From NCBI GenBank assembly GCA_014653385.1, contig JACWER010000013.1, forward strand, positions 1-39,898: a stretch of 39,898 nt of DNA, given 5' to 3'. Within the stretch, counting starts at the first letter, position 1. Every line of letters starts with the position of its first letter. Both the position numbers and the translations under genes were made by a program. The notes beneath the pieces were generated by a model that was not told where the DNA came from, did not search any database, and saw nothing but the letters and a program-made list of their open reading frames with translations. Below are positions 27,989 to 36,978 of this stretch, one piece after another. The DNA comes from Pelagibacterales bacterium SAG-MED50. Its GTDB lineage: Bacteria; Pseudomonadota; Alphaproteobacteria; Pelagibacterales; Pelagibacteraceae.

Positions 27989-30847
27989 ATGCTTAAAAGT
28001 TCTCAAAAAGATTTTATTAAAAGACATATTGGTCCATCTGAAGCCGATCAACAAAAAATGCTTAATGAGCTTGGTTTTAATAGTTTAGATGATTTAATCT
28101 CTAAAACTGTTCCTGAAAAAATCTTACTTAAAGAAGATCTTGGAATTGGTGAACCAAATTCTGAATATGAAGCTTTGAGAAAGTTAAAAGTTATTTCAAA
28201 ACAAAATAGAATTTATTCAAATTTTATTGGTATGGGATATTATGGAACTTATACCCCTTACGTAATTTTAAGAAATATTTTGGAAAATCCTGGATGGTAT
28301 ACTGCTTATACTCCTTATCAGCCTGAAGTTGCTCAAGGAAGGTTGGAAATGCTTTTAAATTTTCAACAAATGATAATTGATTTTACAGGTTTAGATATTG
28401 CAAATGCCTCTCTATTAGATGAGGGAACAGCTGCAGCGGAAGCTGTTGGGCTGAGCTATAGAATTTGTAAAAACGATTCTAATATTGTTTTTGTTTCAAA
28501 AGATTGTCATCCACAAACTATTGATGTCATAAAAACTAGAGCAGAGCCTTTAGGCTTAACTGTTGTGGTAGGAGACGAAGCAACTGATATTAAAGAAGAT
28601 ATTGTATGTGGAATTTTGCAGTATCCTGGAACTTTAGGAGATATTAAGGATCCAAGTGAAGCTATAAGTAAAATTCATAAAAATAACGGAAAAGCAGTAT
28701 TGGTTTGTGATTTATTAGCCTTAGCTAAATTAAAGACACCAGCTGAATTAGGAGCTGACATTGCAGTTGGTAGCTCACAAAGATTTGGAATTCCAATGGG
28801 ATATGGAGGTCCACATGCTGGTTTCTTCGCGACAAAAGATGAATTTAAAAGATCTATGCCTGGTCGAATTATAGGTGTTTCAGTTGATAGACACGGAAAT
28901 AAAGCTTACAGATTATCTCTTCAAACAAGAGAACAACATATAAGAAGAGATAAAGCGACAAGTAACATATGTACAGCTCAAGCTTTACTTGCAATTGTTT
29001 CTGCCGCTTATGCAATTTATCATGGACCTGATGGTTTAAAAAAAATTGCAGAAAACACATCTCAATTAGCAAAAAATTTTGCAGACAAGATTAAACAATC
29101 TGGTTATGAGCTATATTCAGATCATTTCTTTGATACTGTTACAATTAAAACTTTAGATAAAACAGACTCTATTTTTAGAAACGCACTCCGACAAAACGTA
29201 AATATAAGAAAAGTTAATTCTGAAATGCTTTCAGTTGCATTTGATGAAAGAAAAAATGTTTATAGAGCTAATCAGTTATTAAAAATTTTTAATTGTTCAG
29301 AAGCAATTAAAGAAAATTTAAACGAAAGTTTAAATAATTTACCTAAAAATTTATTAAGAACATCTGAATACTTAACTCATCCTGTTTTTAATAGTTATCA
29401 CTCAGAAACTGATATGCTTAGGTACCTTAAAAAATTAGAAGACGCTGATATTGCTCTTAATAGATCTATGATTGCATTAGGTTCTTGCACAATGAAATTA
29501 AATGCTGTTGCAGAAATGATACCGGTTACATGGAGAGAGTTTTCTGAACCACATCCTTTTGCTCCAGTAGAACAAATGGAGGGATATAGAACCTTGTTTA
29601 CTGACTTAAAAAATTGGCTTAGATCTATCACTGGGTTTTCTGGAGTGTCTTTGCAACCAAATGCTGGTGCTCAAGGAGAGTTTGCAGGTTTAATGGTTAT
29701 CAAAAAATTTCATGAAAATAATGGAGATAAGAATAGAAATGTTTGTTTAATACCAAGCTCAGCACATGGAACAAACCCAGCTAGTGCGCAAATGGTAGGC
29801 ATGAAAGTGGTAGTTATAAAATGCGATGAACATGGAAATGTTGATATTGAAGATCTTAAAGAAAAAACAAAAACTCATTCAGAAAACCTCGCAGCATTAA
29901 TGGTTACCTATCCATCTACGCACGGAGTTTTTGAAGAAAAAATTTCTGAAATATGTGAACTTATTCATGATAATGGTGGCCAAGTTTATATGGATGGAGC
30001 TAATTTAAATGCTCTTGTAGGAATTGCAAAACCTGGAAAATTTGGTCCTGATGTTTGTCATATAAATTTACACAAAACATTTTGTATCCCACATGGTGGT
30101 GGAGGACCAGGTATGGGACCCATCGCATGTAAAAGACATTTAGAAATTTATTTACCAAATCATTCTGTAATTAAAGATTGTGGACCAGTAACAGGTATGG
30201 GTGCAGTTTCCGCGGCCCCATGGGGAAGCTCTAGTATTTTATCTATATCATGGATGTATATAAAAATGATGGGTTCAGAAGGGCTCAAAAAAGCTTCGCA
30301 GGTAGCTATTTTAAATGCAAATTATATAGCTCATAAATTAAAAGATGCATTTCCAATATTATACAAAGGTAAAAATGGGAATGTGGCTCATGAATGCATC
30401 ATTGATATTAGAAAAATTAAATCAGAAATAGGTATTACAGAAGAAGATATAGCGAAGAGATTAATTGATTTTGGTTTTCATGCCCCAACTATGTCATGGC
30501 CCGTCATAGGAACTATGATGATTGAGCCAACAGAGAGTGAGGGTTTACAAGAAATTGATAGGTTCTGTAATACTTTAAAAAAAATCAAACAAGAAATTGA
30601 TAAAGTTAAATCAGGAGAATACGACAAAGTAGATAATCCAATTAAAAATTCACCTCATACTCATGTTGAGCTAATTGCGAACAAATGGGAACATAAGTAT
30701 GAAAGAGAAGAGGCTGCTTATCCATCAGAGTTTTTAAAACAGATTAAATACTGGCCACCTGTTGCTAGAGTTGATAATGTCTATGGAGATAAAAATTTAG
30801 TATGTTCATGTCCATCAATCGATGAATATAAAGATACTGCTGCATAG
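27989..30847 (+). CDS. gcvP: Glycine dehydrogenase (decarboxylating), single-chain P protein
   Basis: PLP enzyme that decarboxylates glycine and loads the residue onto GcvH. 952 residues from the ATG at 27989, the length of the fused alpha-beta type. This start gives MLKSSQKDFIKRHIGPSEADQQ, the normal N-terminus; an in-frame ATG at 27956 would run inside gcvH and adds an unrelated tail. Lys696 in HKTFCIPHGGGGPGMGPI is the PLP lysine. The next gene starts 12 bases after the stop and no terminator is seen. Confidence 0.97.
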   Translation: MLKSSQKDFIKRHIGPSEADQQKMLNELGFNSLDDLISKTVPEKILLKEDLGIGEPNSEYEALRKLKVISKQNRIYSNFIGMGYYGTYTPYVILRNILENPGWYTAYTPYQPEVAQGRLEMLLNFQQMIIDFTGLDIANASLLDEGTAAAEAVGLSYRICKNDSNIVFVSKDCHPQTIDVIKTRAEPLGLTVVVGDEATDIKEDIVCGILQYPGTLGDIKDPSEAISKIHKNNGKAVLVCDLLALAKLKTPAELGADIAVGSSQRFGIPMGYGGPHAGFFATKDEFKRSMPGRIIGVSVDRHGNKAYRLSLQTREQHIRRDKATSNICTAQALLAIVSAAYAIYHGPDGLKKIAENTSQLAKNFADKIKQSGYELYSDHFFDTVTIKTLDKTDSIFRNALRQNVNIRKVNSEMLSVAFDERKNVYRANQLLKIFNCSEAIKENLNESLNNLPKNLLRTSEYLTHPVFNSYHSETDMLRYLKKLEDADIALNRSMIALGSCTMKLNAVAEMIPVTWREFSEPHPFAPVEQMEGYRTLFTDLKNWLRSITGFSGVSLQPNAGAQGEFAGLMVIKKFHENNGDKNRNVCLIPSSAHGTNPASAQMVGMKVVVIKCDEHGNVDIEDLKEKTKTHSENLAALMVTYPSTHGVFEEKISEICELIHDNGGQVYMDGANLNALVGIAKPGKFGPDVCHINLHKTFCIPHGGGGPGMGPIACKRHLEIYLPNHSVIKDCGPVTGMGAVSAAPWGSSSILSISWMYIKMMGSEGLKKASQVAILNANYIAHKLKDAFPILYKGKNGNVAHECIIDIRKIKSEIGITEEDIAKRLIDFGFHAPTMSWPVIGTMMIEPTESEGLQEIDRFCNTLKKIKQEIDKVKSGEYDKVDNPIKNSPHTHVELIANKWEHKYEREEAAYPSEFLKQIKYWPPVARVDNVYGDKNLVCSCPSIDEYKDTAA

Positions 30848-30859
30848 AATAATTAATTA

Positions 30860-32104
30860 ATGAAAATTGCTGTAATAGGATCGGGTATATCTGGATTAAG
30901 TTCATCATATTATCTATCAAAAAAGCATAAGGTCGATCTATTTGAAAAACAAGACCGTTTTGGTGGTCATTCATATACATTAGATATCAAACTTAATGAC
31001 AAAGAAAAAGTTGCAGTTGATATTGGGTTTATGGTTTTTAACAAAGTCACATATCCAAATTTAATTAATTTTTTTAATGAAAATGAAATTGAAATTGAGA
31101 AAAGTGACATGTCCTTTTCAGTAAGTGTTAAAGGGACAAATATTGAGTACTGTGGTAAAGGCCTAAATGGTATTTTTTCTAATAGAGGAAATTTGTTTAA
31201 TTATAAATTTGTTAAAATGTTTTTTGAAATTATTAATTTTTATAAAAAATGTGAAAATTTAGATTCAAATACAAAAGAAAAAATTACATTAGGTGAATAT
31301 TTAAATAAAATTGGAAAGTCTAAATATTTTATTGATTACCATATAATCCCAATGGTTTCAGCAATATGGTCAATGCCACCATTTGAAGCCTCTCAAATGC
31401 CATTAGTATTTTTTTTAAATTTTTTTAAAAATCATGGATTGTTCAAACTTAAAGATAGACCACAATGGTTTACAGTTTCAAATAGGAGCAAAACTTATGT
31501 TAATAAAATACTTTCCAAAATTAGTGGAGAATATTTCAAAAATTATGAAATTAACAAAATAATTAGAGATAACTATGGTGTTAAAATATATTATGGTTCA
31601 GAAAATGAATTTTTTACATATGACAAAGTAGTTCTAGCATCACATGCAGACGAAAGTTTAAAAATTATCTCAGATATTACAAATAAAGAAAAAGAGGTCT
31701 TGAGTAATTTTAAATATAAAGCAAATAAAGCAATTATCCATTCCGATGAAAATGCAATGCCAATAAATAAAAAAGCTTGGTGCTCATGGAATTCTTCATT
31801 AAACGCTGATAATAAAGAACAATCATCAGTTACATATTGGCTTAATCAATTACAGAATTTAAAAACTGATAAAAATATCTTTTTAACCATAAACCCTTTT
31901 TTTCAAATAGATCAGAACAAAGTATTCAATGAAATTGACTTTACTCATCCATATTATGATGAAAAAGCTTTACAAAATCAGACAAATTTAAAATCGATTC
32001 AAAATGTTAACAATACTTTATTTGCGGGAAGTTATTTTGGTTACGGATTTCATGAAGATGGAATAAAATCTTCTATAGAAATGCTTAAAACCTTAAATGA
32101 TTAA
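30860..32104 (+). CDS. FAD-dependent amine-oxidase-like protein of the Cfa/DUF1365 lipid cluster
   Basis: 414 residues, flavin amine-oxidase/desaturase-like. The N-terminal FAD-binding site is GSGISG (7-12) with the ribose-binding Glu29 and RFGGHS (33-38). The C-terminal FAD segment is FAGSYFGYGFHEDGIKSS. Homologues sit with DUF1365 and Cfa genes in many proteobacteria. Those of Rhodobacter-type organisms have been implicated in oxidising methylated fatty acids, including furan fatty acid formation, but the assignment of that activity here is inference. It starts 12 bases after gcvP and overlaps the DUF1365 gene by 8 bases. Confidence 0.85.
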   Translation: MKIAVIGSGISGLSSSYYLSKKHKVDLFEKQDRFGGHSYTLDIKLNDKEKVAVDIGFMVFNKVTYPNLINFFNENEIEIEKSDMSFSVSVKGTNIEYCGKGLNGIFSNRGNLFNYKFVKMFFEIINFYKKCENLDSNTKEKITLGEYLNKIGKSKYFIDYHIIPMVSAIWSMPPFEASQMPLVFFLNFFKNHGLFKLKDRPQWFTVSNRSKTYVNKILSKISGEYFKNYEINKIIRDNYGVKIYYGSENEFFTYDKVVLASHADESLKIISDITNKEKEVLSNFKYKANKAIIHSDENAMPINKKAWCSWNSSLNADNKEQSSVTYWLNQLQNLKTDKNIFLTINPFFQIDQNKVFNEIDFTHPYYDEKALQNQTNLKSIQNVNNTLFAGSYFGYGFHEDGIKSSIEMLKTLND

Positions 32105-32861
32105 CTCAGCTATTTATAACGGACAAGTAATACATAAAAGGTTTAAACCTAAGGTTCACTATTTTAAATACAAAGTTTTTTCATTATTAATAGATCTCTC
32201 TGAATTAGATATTTTAGATAAAAAAATTAATTTTTTTTCTATTAATAAATTCAATTTAATTAGTTTTCATGAAAAAGATCATGGTGAAAGAGATGGATCT
32301 TCACTAAAAAAATGGGTGCATCAAAATTTAGAAAAAAATAATATTCAAACTAAAGATATCAAAATTAAAATTTTATGTTATCCAAGAATTTTTGGATTTG
32401 TTTTTAATCCCTTAAGTGTTTTTTATGTTTATAATTTAAAGGATCAGTTAATTTCTATTTTGTATGAAGTAAAAAACACTTTTGGAGAACAACATACTTA
32501 TATTTTTAAAGTAACAAAAGACTCAAATTTAATACAAAATAATTGTTCTAAAAAATTTCATGTATCACCATTTATTGAAATGGACTGTACTTATTTTTTT
32601 AGATTATTAAAACCAGGAAATAAAATTTCTGTTATAATTGATCAATATGATAATGAGGATAAAATTTTATATGCCTCTCAGGATGGACGCAGAAGTGACC
32701 TTAACACCAAGCATTTGATAATATCTTATTTAAAACACCCAATAATGACATTTAAAATTATTTTAGCGATACATTTTGAAGCGTTTAAATTGTGGGCAAA
32801 AGGAATTAAATTTATTAAAAAAAAAATAAAAATTAAAAATAATATAACAATTGAGAACTAA
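32097..32861 (+). CDS. DUF1365 family protein
   Basis: 254 residues. Typical family blocks: AIYNGQVIHKRFKPKVHYFKYKVFSLLIDL at the start, SFHEKDHGERDGSSLKKWV, CYPRIFGFVFNPLSVFYVYN, and YEVKNTFGEQHTY. No enzymatic activity is established for this family; it co-occurs with amine-oxidase-like and Cfa-like genes, as here. Overlaps its neighbours by 8 bases and 1 base, indicating one operon. Confidence 0.88.
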   Translation: MINSAIYNGQVIHKRFKPKVHYFKYKVFSLLIDLSELDILDKKINFFSINKFNLISFHEKDHGERDGSSLKKWVHQNLEKNNIQTKDIKIKILCYPRIFGFVFNPLSVFYVYNLKDQLISILYEVKNTFGEQHTYIFKVTKDSNLIQNNCSKKFHVSPFIEMDCTYFFRLLKPGNKISVIIDQYDNEDKILYASQDGRRSDLNTKHLIISYLKHPIMTFKIILAIHFEAFKLWAKGIKFIKKKIKIKNNITIEN

Positions 32862-34039
32862 TGATTTTACACAGAATATCTGACAAAATTATTTTTAATA
32901 TTCTTAAGAAAATTAACGTTGGTTATTTAGAAATTACGTCAATATCTGGAGAACTTTTAAGATTTGGAAATTATAATGACAAACTAAAAGCTGATTTGAA
33001 AATAAAATCTTCTGCTCTAAGCTACAATTTAATTAAAGGTGGAAGCGTTGGCCTAGCTGAATGTTATATGAAAAATGAGTTTGAAACGAATAACCTGTCT
33101 AATTTAATTGAATTAGCAGCAAGGAATATTAATATTGTTCATAAGTTTTCAGGAATATTAGATTTGAAATTTTTAAATTTTATTAAAAATAAATTTATTA
33201 AAAATACAAAAAACAGAAGCAAGGAGAACATTGCAAAACACTATGATCTTGGAAATGATTTCTTTTCACTTTGGCTTGATAAAACTCTTACATATTCAAG
33301 TGCTATATTTGATGAACAAAATAAAGATTTATCAAAGGCTCAAAACAATAAATATCAAAAGTTGATTAATTTAATTCAACCTAACAGTGGTGATAAAGTT
33401 TTAGAGATTGGCTGTGGTTGGGGTGGATTTGCCGAATATTTGGGTAAAAATTATGATGTTAAATTAGATTGCATTACTATTTCAAAAAAACAATTCGAAT
33501 ATGCTAAAGAGAGAATTCATAATTGTGGTCTTAATGAAAAGGTAAATATTGAGATTAAGGATTATAGAGATTTAAAAAGTAAGTATAACTCTATTGCATC
33601 AATTGAGATGATTGAAGCTGTCGGACAAAATTATTTAGAGAGCTATTTTAAAACTATTAAAGATAATTTATCTGATGGAGGTAAAGCAGCAATACAAGCT
33701 ATTACAATCGACGATAGTCTTTATGATAGATATAGAAATAAAGAAGATTTTATTCAAAAATATATTTTTCCAGGTGGTTTTTTACCAAATAAAAATACTA
33801 TTAATAAACTTGTTTCTAAAAATGGGCTAAGTGTAAATTCTTATATTTCTTATGCTGATCATTATGCAGATACACTTGCAATATGGAGAGAAGAATTTAA
33901 CAAAAAGTGGAGTTTAATTAAAGAGCAAGGTTTTGATCTAACTTTTAAGAGAATGTGGGAGTTTTATCTTTCATATTGTGAAGCAGGTTTTAAATCAAAA
34001 AATATTGATTTAATTCAATTCTCACTTCAGAACAAATAA
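32861..34039 (+). CDS. Cfa-like SAM-dependent fatty-acyl methyltransferase with altered bicarbonate site
   Basis: 392 residues of the cyclopropane-fatty-acid synthase family. SAM motif LEIGCGWGGF at 181-190 and the catalytic glutamate Glu252 (MIEAVG) are conserved, as is Tyr335 (DHYADTLAIW), at the place of E. coli Tyr317. Two residues that bind the bicarbonate base in E. coli are changed: the Cys139 position is Ser147 (TYSSAIF) and the His266 position is Gln279 (IQAITI). The protein may therefore methylate unsaturated phospholipid acyl chains without closing a cyclopropane ring, as UfaM-type enzymes do; this is inference. It is adjacent to DUF1365, the amine-oxidase-like gene and the DUF3833 gene. 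Confidence 0.85.
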   Translation: MILHRISDKIIFNILKKINVGYLEITSISGELLRFGNYNDKLKADLKIKSSALSYNLIKGGSVGLAECYMKNEFETNNLSNLIELAARNINIVHKFSGILDLKFLNFIKNKFIKNTKNRSKENIAKHYDLGNDFFSLWLDKTLTYSSAIFDEQNKDLSKAQNNKYQKLINLIQPNSGDKVLEIGCGWGGFAEYLGKNYDVKLDCITISKKQFEYAKERIHNCGLNEKVNIEIKDYRDLKSKYNSIASIEMIEAVGQNYLESYFKTIKDNLSDGGKAAIQAITIDDSLYDRYRNKEDFIQKYIFPGGFLPNKNTINKLVSKNGLSVNSYISYADHYADTLAIWREEFNKKWSLIKEQGFDLTFKRMWEFYLSYCEAGFKSKNIDLIQFSLQNK

Positions 34040-34057
34040 TACATACAGGAGATACAA

Positions 34058-34606
34058 ATGCGTCATATAAATATAATTAAATCTATTTTATTGATAATTT
34101 CAATATTCTTAATTACAAGTTGTTCAAATAATAGTGCTATGAAACCTGAAGATTTTAAAAATAAAGAACCAAGATTAGTTATAGAAGAGTATATGACTGG
34201 AAATGTTAAAGCTTGGGGTGTTTTGCAAAATAGATCAGGAAAAGTTACAAGACAGTTTTCTGCTGATTTAAATGGCTCATGGGACGGAAAACAATTAATC
34301 CTAAAAGAAAAATTTAATTGGGATGACGGCGAGGTTCAAGATAGAGAATGGATAATTATTAAAATAGATGAACATAATTATGAGGGTACAGCAGGTGACG
34401 TTGTAGGAAAAGCCAAAGGTTATTCTTATGGACCAGCATTTAAATTTGAATATGTTTTATTAGTTCCAGTTAAAGGTAAAGAAATGAAAATTACATTTGA
34501 TGACTGGATTTTTAAACAAGATGACAGAGTTGCTATTAATAGAGCTACTATGACTAAGTTTGGATTTAAAGTTGCAGAGTTAACAGTTGTATTTGTTAAA
34601 GATTAA
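34058..34606 (+). CDS. DUF3833 family lipoprotein
   Basis: 182 residues. A signal peptide ends in a lipobox with Cys22 (FLITSC). The family blocks are visible: GNVKAWGVLQNRSGKVTRQF, then FNWDDGEVQDREW, and the C-terminal FDDWIFKQDDRVAINRATMTKFG. Function is not established; the gene is a regular companion of Cfa/DUF1365 clusters, and the protein would sit at the periplasmic face of a membrane. A ribosome site (CAGGAGA) precedes the ATG. The stop abuts the stop of the convergent SDR gene. Confidence 0.87.
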   Translation: MRHINIIKSILLIISIFLITSCSNNSAMKPEDFKNKEPRLVIEEYMTGNVKAWGVLQNRSGKVTRQFSADLNGSWDGKQLILKEKFNWDDGEVQDREWIIIKIDEHNYEGTAGDVVGKAKGYSYGPAFKFEYVLLVPVKGKEMKITFDDWIFKQDDRVAINRATMTKFGFKVAELTVVFVKD

Positions 34607-35365
34607 TTATTTTTTTTGATATTTTGTCATTCTACCAATTAAACCAAAATAAACTTTACTAGGTAAAAAACTTAAAATTTTTAATGTAATTGTCAGTGCT
34701 TTAGGAAAATGTATTTCAAATATATTTTTGTTAATTAAACCATTATAAATTTGATCCGCAGCATACTCTGGTGTTTTTAAAAATGGCATTTTAAAATTAT
34801 TTTTATCTGTCATTGGTGTCTTAATAAAACCTGGAGAAACTAAGCAAATACGCACATTATATCTTTTAAAATCAAAATATAAGCTTTCGGCTAAATTATT
34901 TAGAGCAGATTTGGATGGCCCATAACCTGTAGAGTTTGGCAATCCTCTGTATCCAGCTATTGATGAAACTATTGTAATAATACCACTCTTTTTGTTTCTG
35001 AAGTATTCCTCTACAGCCTTGATGCTATTTACAGTTCCAAAAAAATTTACTTTAAACACATCTTCCATTTGCTCTACATCTATATCTTTTTCTTTTTTAG
35101 GGTTCCATGTACCAGTTGAAAAAAAACATATATCTATATTTTCAAACTTATTTAAAATTTCATTAAACACTTCTTTGCATTTAGATTTGACTGTGACATC
35201 AAGTGGAAAAGCAGAGATATTTTCATATGAATTTGAAAGCTCGTTTAATAATTCTATTCTTCTTGCAGATACAGCTACATTCCAACCCTTGCTTGCAAAT
35301 TTAATTGCTAAAGCCCTACCAATTCCAGTGCTACCACCAGTTATCCAAATAGTTTTTTTACTCAT
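34607..35365 (-). CDS. Short-chain dehydrogenase/reductase of the lipid cluster
   Basis: 252 residues, classical SDR. Cofactor motif TGGSTGIG (9-16), Asn107 (VNFFG), Ser135 (IVSSIAG), Tyr148 and Lys152 (YGPSK) form the catalytic set. The Arg-Arg after the second strand (SARRIELL) favours NADP. Homologues accompany Cfa/DUF1365/DUF3833 genes in other proteobacteria. Here it is on the opposite strand, convergent to the DUF3833 gene with no spacer, and divergent from tspO with 21 bases between start codons. Substrate unknown. Confidence 0.88.
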   Translation of the reverse strand: MSKKTIWITGGSTGIGRALAIKFASKGWNVAVSARRIELLNELSNSYENISAFPLDVTVKSKCKEVFNEILNKFENIDICFFSTGTWNPKKEKDIDVEQMEDVFKVNFFGTVNSIKAVEEYFRNKKSGIITIVSSIAGYRGLPNSTGYGPSKSALNNLAESLYFDFKRYNVRICLVSPGFIKTPMTDKNNFKMPFLKTPEYAADQIYNGLINKNIFEIHFPKALTITLKILSFLPSKVYFGLIGRMTKYQKK

Positions 35366-35386
35366 TTATTGTTATGTATTATTAAC

Positions 35387-35854
35387 ATGATTAAAAATAA
35401 ATTATTAACATTTATACTGTTTCTTCTCATTACTTTTTCGGCTTCCTTAATTGGAGGTTTGGCAACAATTAATTTTATGAATCCTTGGTATTCATTATTA
35501 AATAAACCAATATTTAATCCACCAGACTGGGTGTTTGGTCCTGTTTGGACTATTTTGTACTTTATGATGACTATTTCCATATGGCTTTATTGGCACACAA
35601 AAAATAGAGAAATGAATACAATTTATATTTATTTTATACACTTAGTTTTTAATGCAACTTGGAGTATAACTTTTTTTGCATTTCATAACATGATTTTGGC
35701 TTTGATTGTATTAATCATATTAATAGCATTGATTATCAATCTTATTTTAAGTTTTAGACGCGTCAAGATGATTAGCGCTTATTTAATGATTCCATATTTA
35801 CTTTGGTGTTGCTTTGCTCTAATTCTCAATACTAGCTTAATAATTTTAAATTAA
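35387..35854 (+). CDS. tspO: TspO/MBR family membrane protein
   Basis: 155 residues with five hydrophobic segments. Signature residues: the KPIFNPPDWVFGPVWTILYFMM loop and helix, WSITFFAFHN, and PYLLWCCFALILN. TspO proteins bind porphyrins and, in Rhodobacter, modulate oxygen/light-dependent gene expression. The ATG at 35387 is chosen; an in-frame TTG six codons upstream is possible but less likely. The following oxidoreductase starts 2 bases after the stop. Confidence 0.92.
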   Translation: MIKNKLLTFILFLLITFSASLIGGLATINFMNPWYSLLNKPIFNPPDWVFGPVWTILYFMMTISIWLYWHTKNREMNTIYIYFIHLVFNATWSITFFAFHNMILALIVLIILIALIINLILSFRRVKMISAYLMIPYLLWCCFALILNTSLIILN

Positions 35855-35856
35855 TT

Positions 35857-36960
35857 ATGGATGATGTAGTAGTAATTGGTGGCGGTATAATAGGGGCAGC
35901 TACAGCTTATTTTTTATCTAAAGAGGGTAGAAAAGTAAAAGTAATTGAAAGAGACCCAACTTATAAAACTGCTTCTTTTCCCTTATCATTAGGTGGATTT
36001 AGAAGACAATTTTTTCAAAAAGAAAATATTTTACTCGGTAAGTTTGCTAGAGAATTTATATTTCAAATACCAGATCTTTTAAAAACTGAAAAAAATCCTA
36101 ACCCTACTGCAAGTATGGTAACTAATGGATATTTATTAATGTTTGGCCCTGAACATGCCGAAGAACAATATAGAGCTTTAGAAAATCATAAAGAATGTGA
36201 AGCTGGAACAAAAAATATTAAAGGTTCAGAATTATCTAAAATTTTTCCATATATAAATAGTGAAGGTATCGAAACAGCAACTTATACCGATAATCAAAGT
36301 GAAGGGTGGATTGATCCATTTATGTTTCATAGTGCTCTTAAAAGCAAGGCAATAGAACTTGGAGCTGAATTTATCAAAGGTGAAGTAAAAAGTATTTCTG
36401 AAATTAAAGCAAAAACAATAGTATCAGCTGCAGGATGTTGGACTAAAGAACTGTTAGAAGATATTCCAGTAGTTCCCCAAAAACATACTGTTTTCAGAGT
36501 TAAATGCCCAAAATATATAAAAGAAATGCCTCTATCAGGTGATTTAACAACAGGAGTTTATTGGAGACCAGAGGGTGGAGAGTATTTAGCAGGATCACCA
36601 AATTCAGTTTTTGATGCTACAGACTTAGAGCCAGCCTGGAATGATTTTGAAGAACTAGTATGGCCTGCATTAGCACAAAGAATACCAGCATTTGAAGAGT
36701 TAAAGCTTACTGGTGGTTGGGCAGGTTACTACGATTGTAATAAATTAGATAATAATGCAGTCGTAGGTAAGCATCCAAAGTTTGAAAATGTTTATATGGC
36801 ATCTGGTTTTACTGGAAGAGGTTTAATGCAAGCTCCAGGAATTGGTAGAGCATTAACTGAATTAATTACAACTGGTTCTTACCAGACAATAGATATAAGT
36901 GACTTTGCAGTTGAAAGAGTGTTAGGTAATAGTGCAAGACCTGAGCCATACGTATTATAA
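35857..36960 (+). CDS. FAD-dependent oxidoreductase of the D-amino acid / sarcosine oxidase (DAO) family
   Basis: 367 residues. FAD site GGGIIG (8-13) with Glu31 at the end of the second strand. GGFRRQFF (46-53) follows, a pattern like FOXRED1/dimethylglycine-dehydrogenase-like proteins. VSAAGCWT and the C-terminal GFTGRGLMQAPGIGRALTELI complete the fold. Likely oxidises a secondary or N-methylated amine or an amino acid; the substrate cannot be read. Possibly co-transcribed with tspO (2-base gap). Confidence 0.85.
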   Translation: MDDVVVIGGGIIGAATAYFLSKEGRKVKVIERDPTYKTASFPLSLGGFRRQFFQKENILLGKFAREFIFQIPDLLKTEKNPNPTASMVTNGYLLMFGPEHAEEQYRALENHKECEAGTKNIKGSELSKIFPYINSEGIETATYTDNQSEGWIDPFMFHSALKSKAIELGAEFIKGEVKSISEIKAKTIVSAAGCWTKELLEDIPVVPQKHTVFRVKCPKYIKEMPLSGDLTTGVYWRPEGGEYLAGSPNSVFDATDLEPAWNDFEELVWPALAQRIPAFEELKLTGGWAGYYDCNKLDNNAVVGKHPKFENVYMASGFTGRGLMQAPGIGRALTELITTGSYQTIDISDFAVERVLGNSARPEPYVL

Positions 36961-36978
36961 TTTTTACAAAAGCCATAA

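Noticed and set aside
35362..35580. Minus-strand frame opposite tspO
   Set aside because: Antisense to the signature region of TspO and overlapping the SDR start; no coding evidence.
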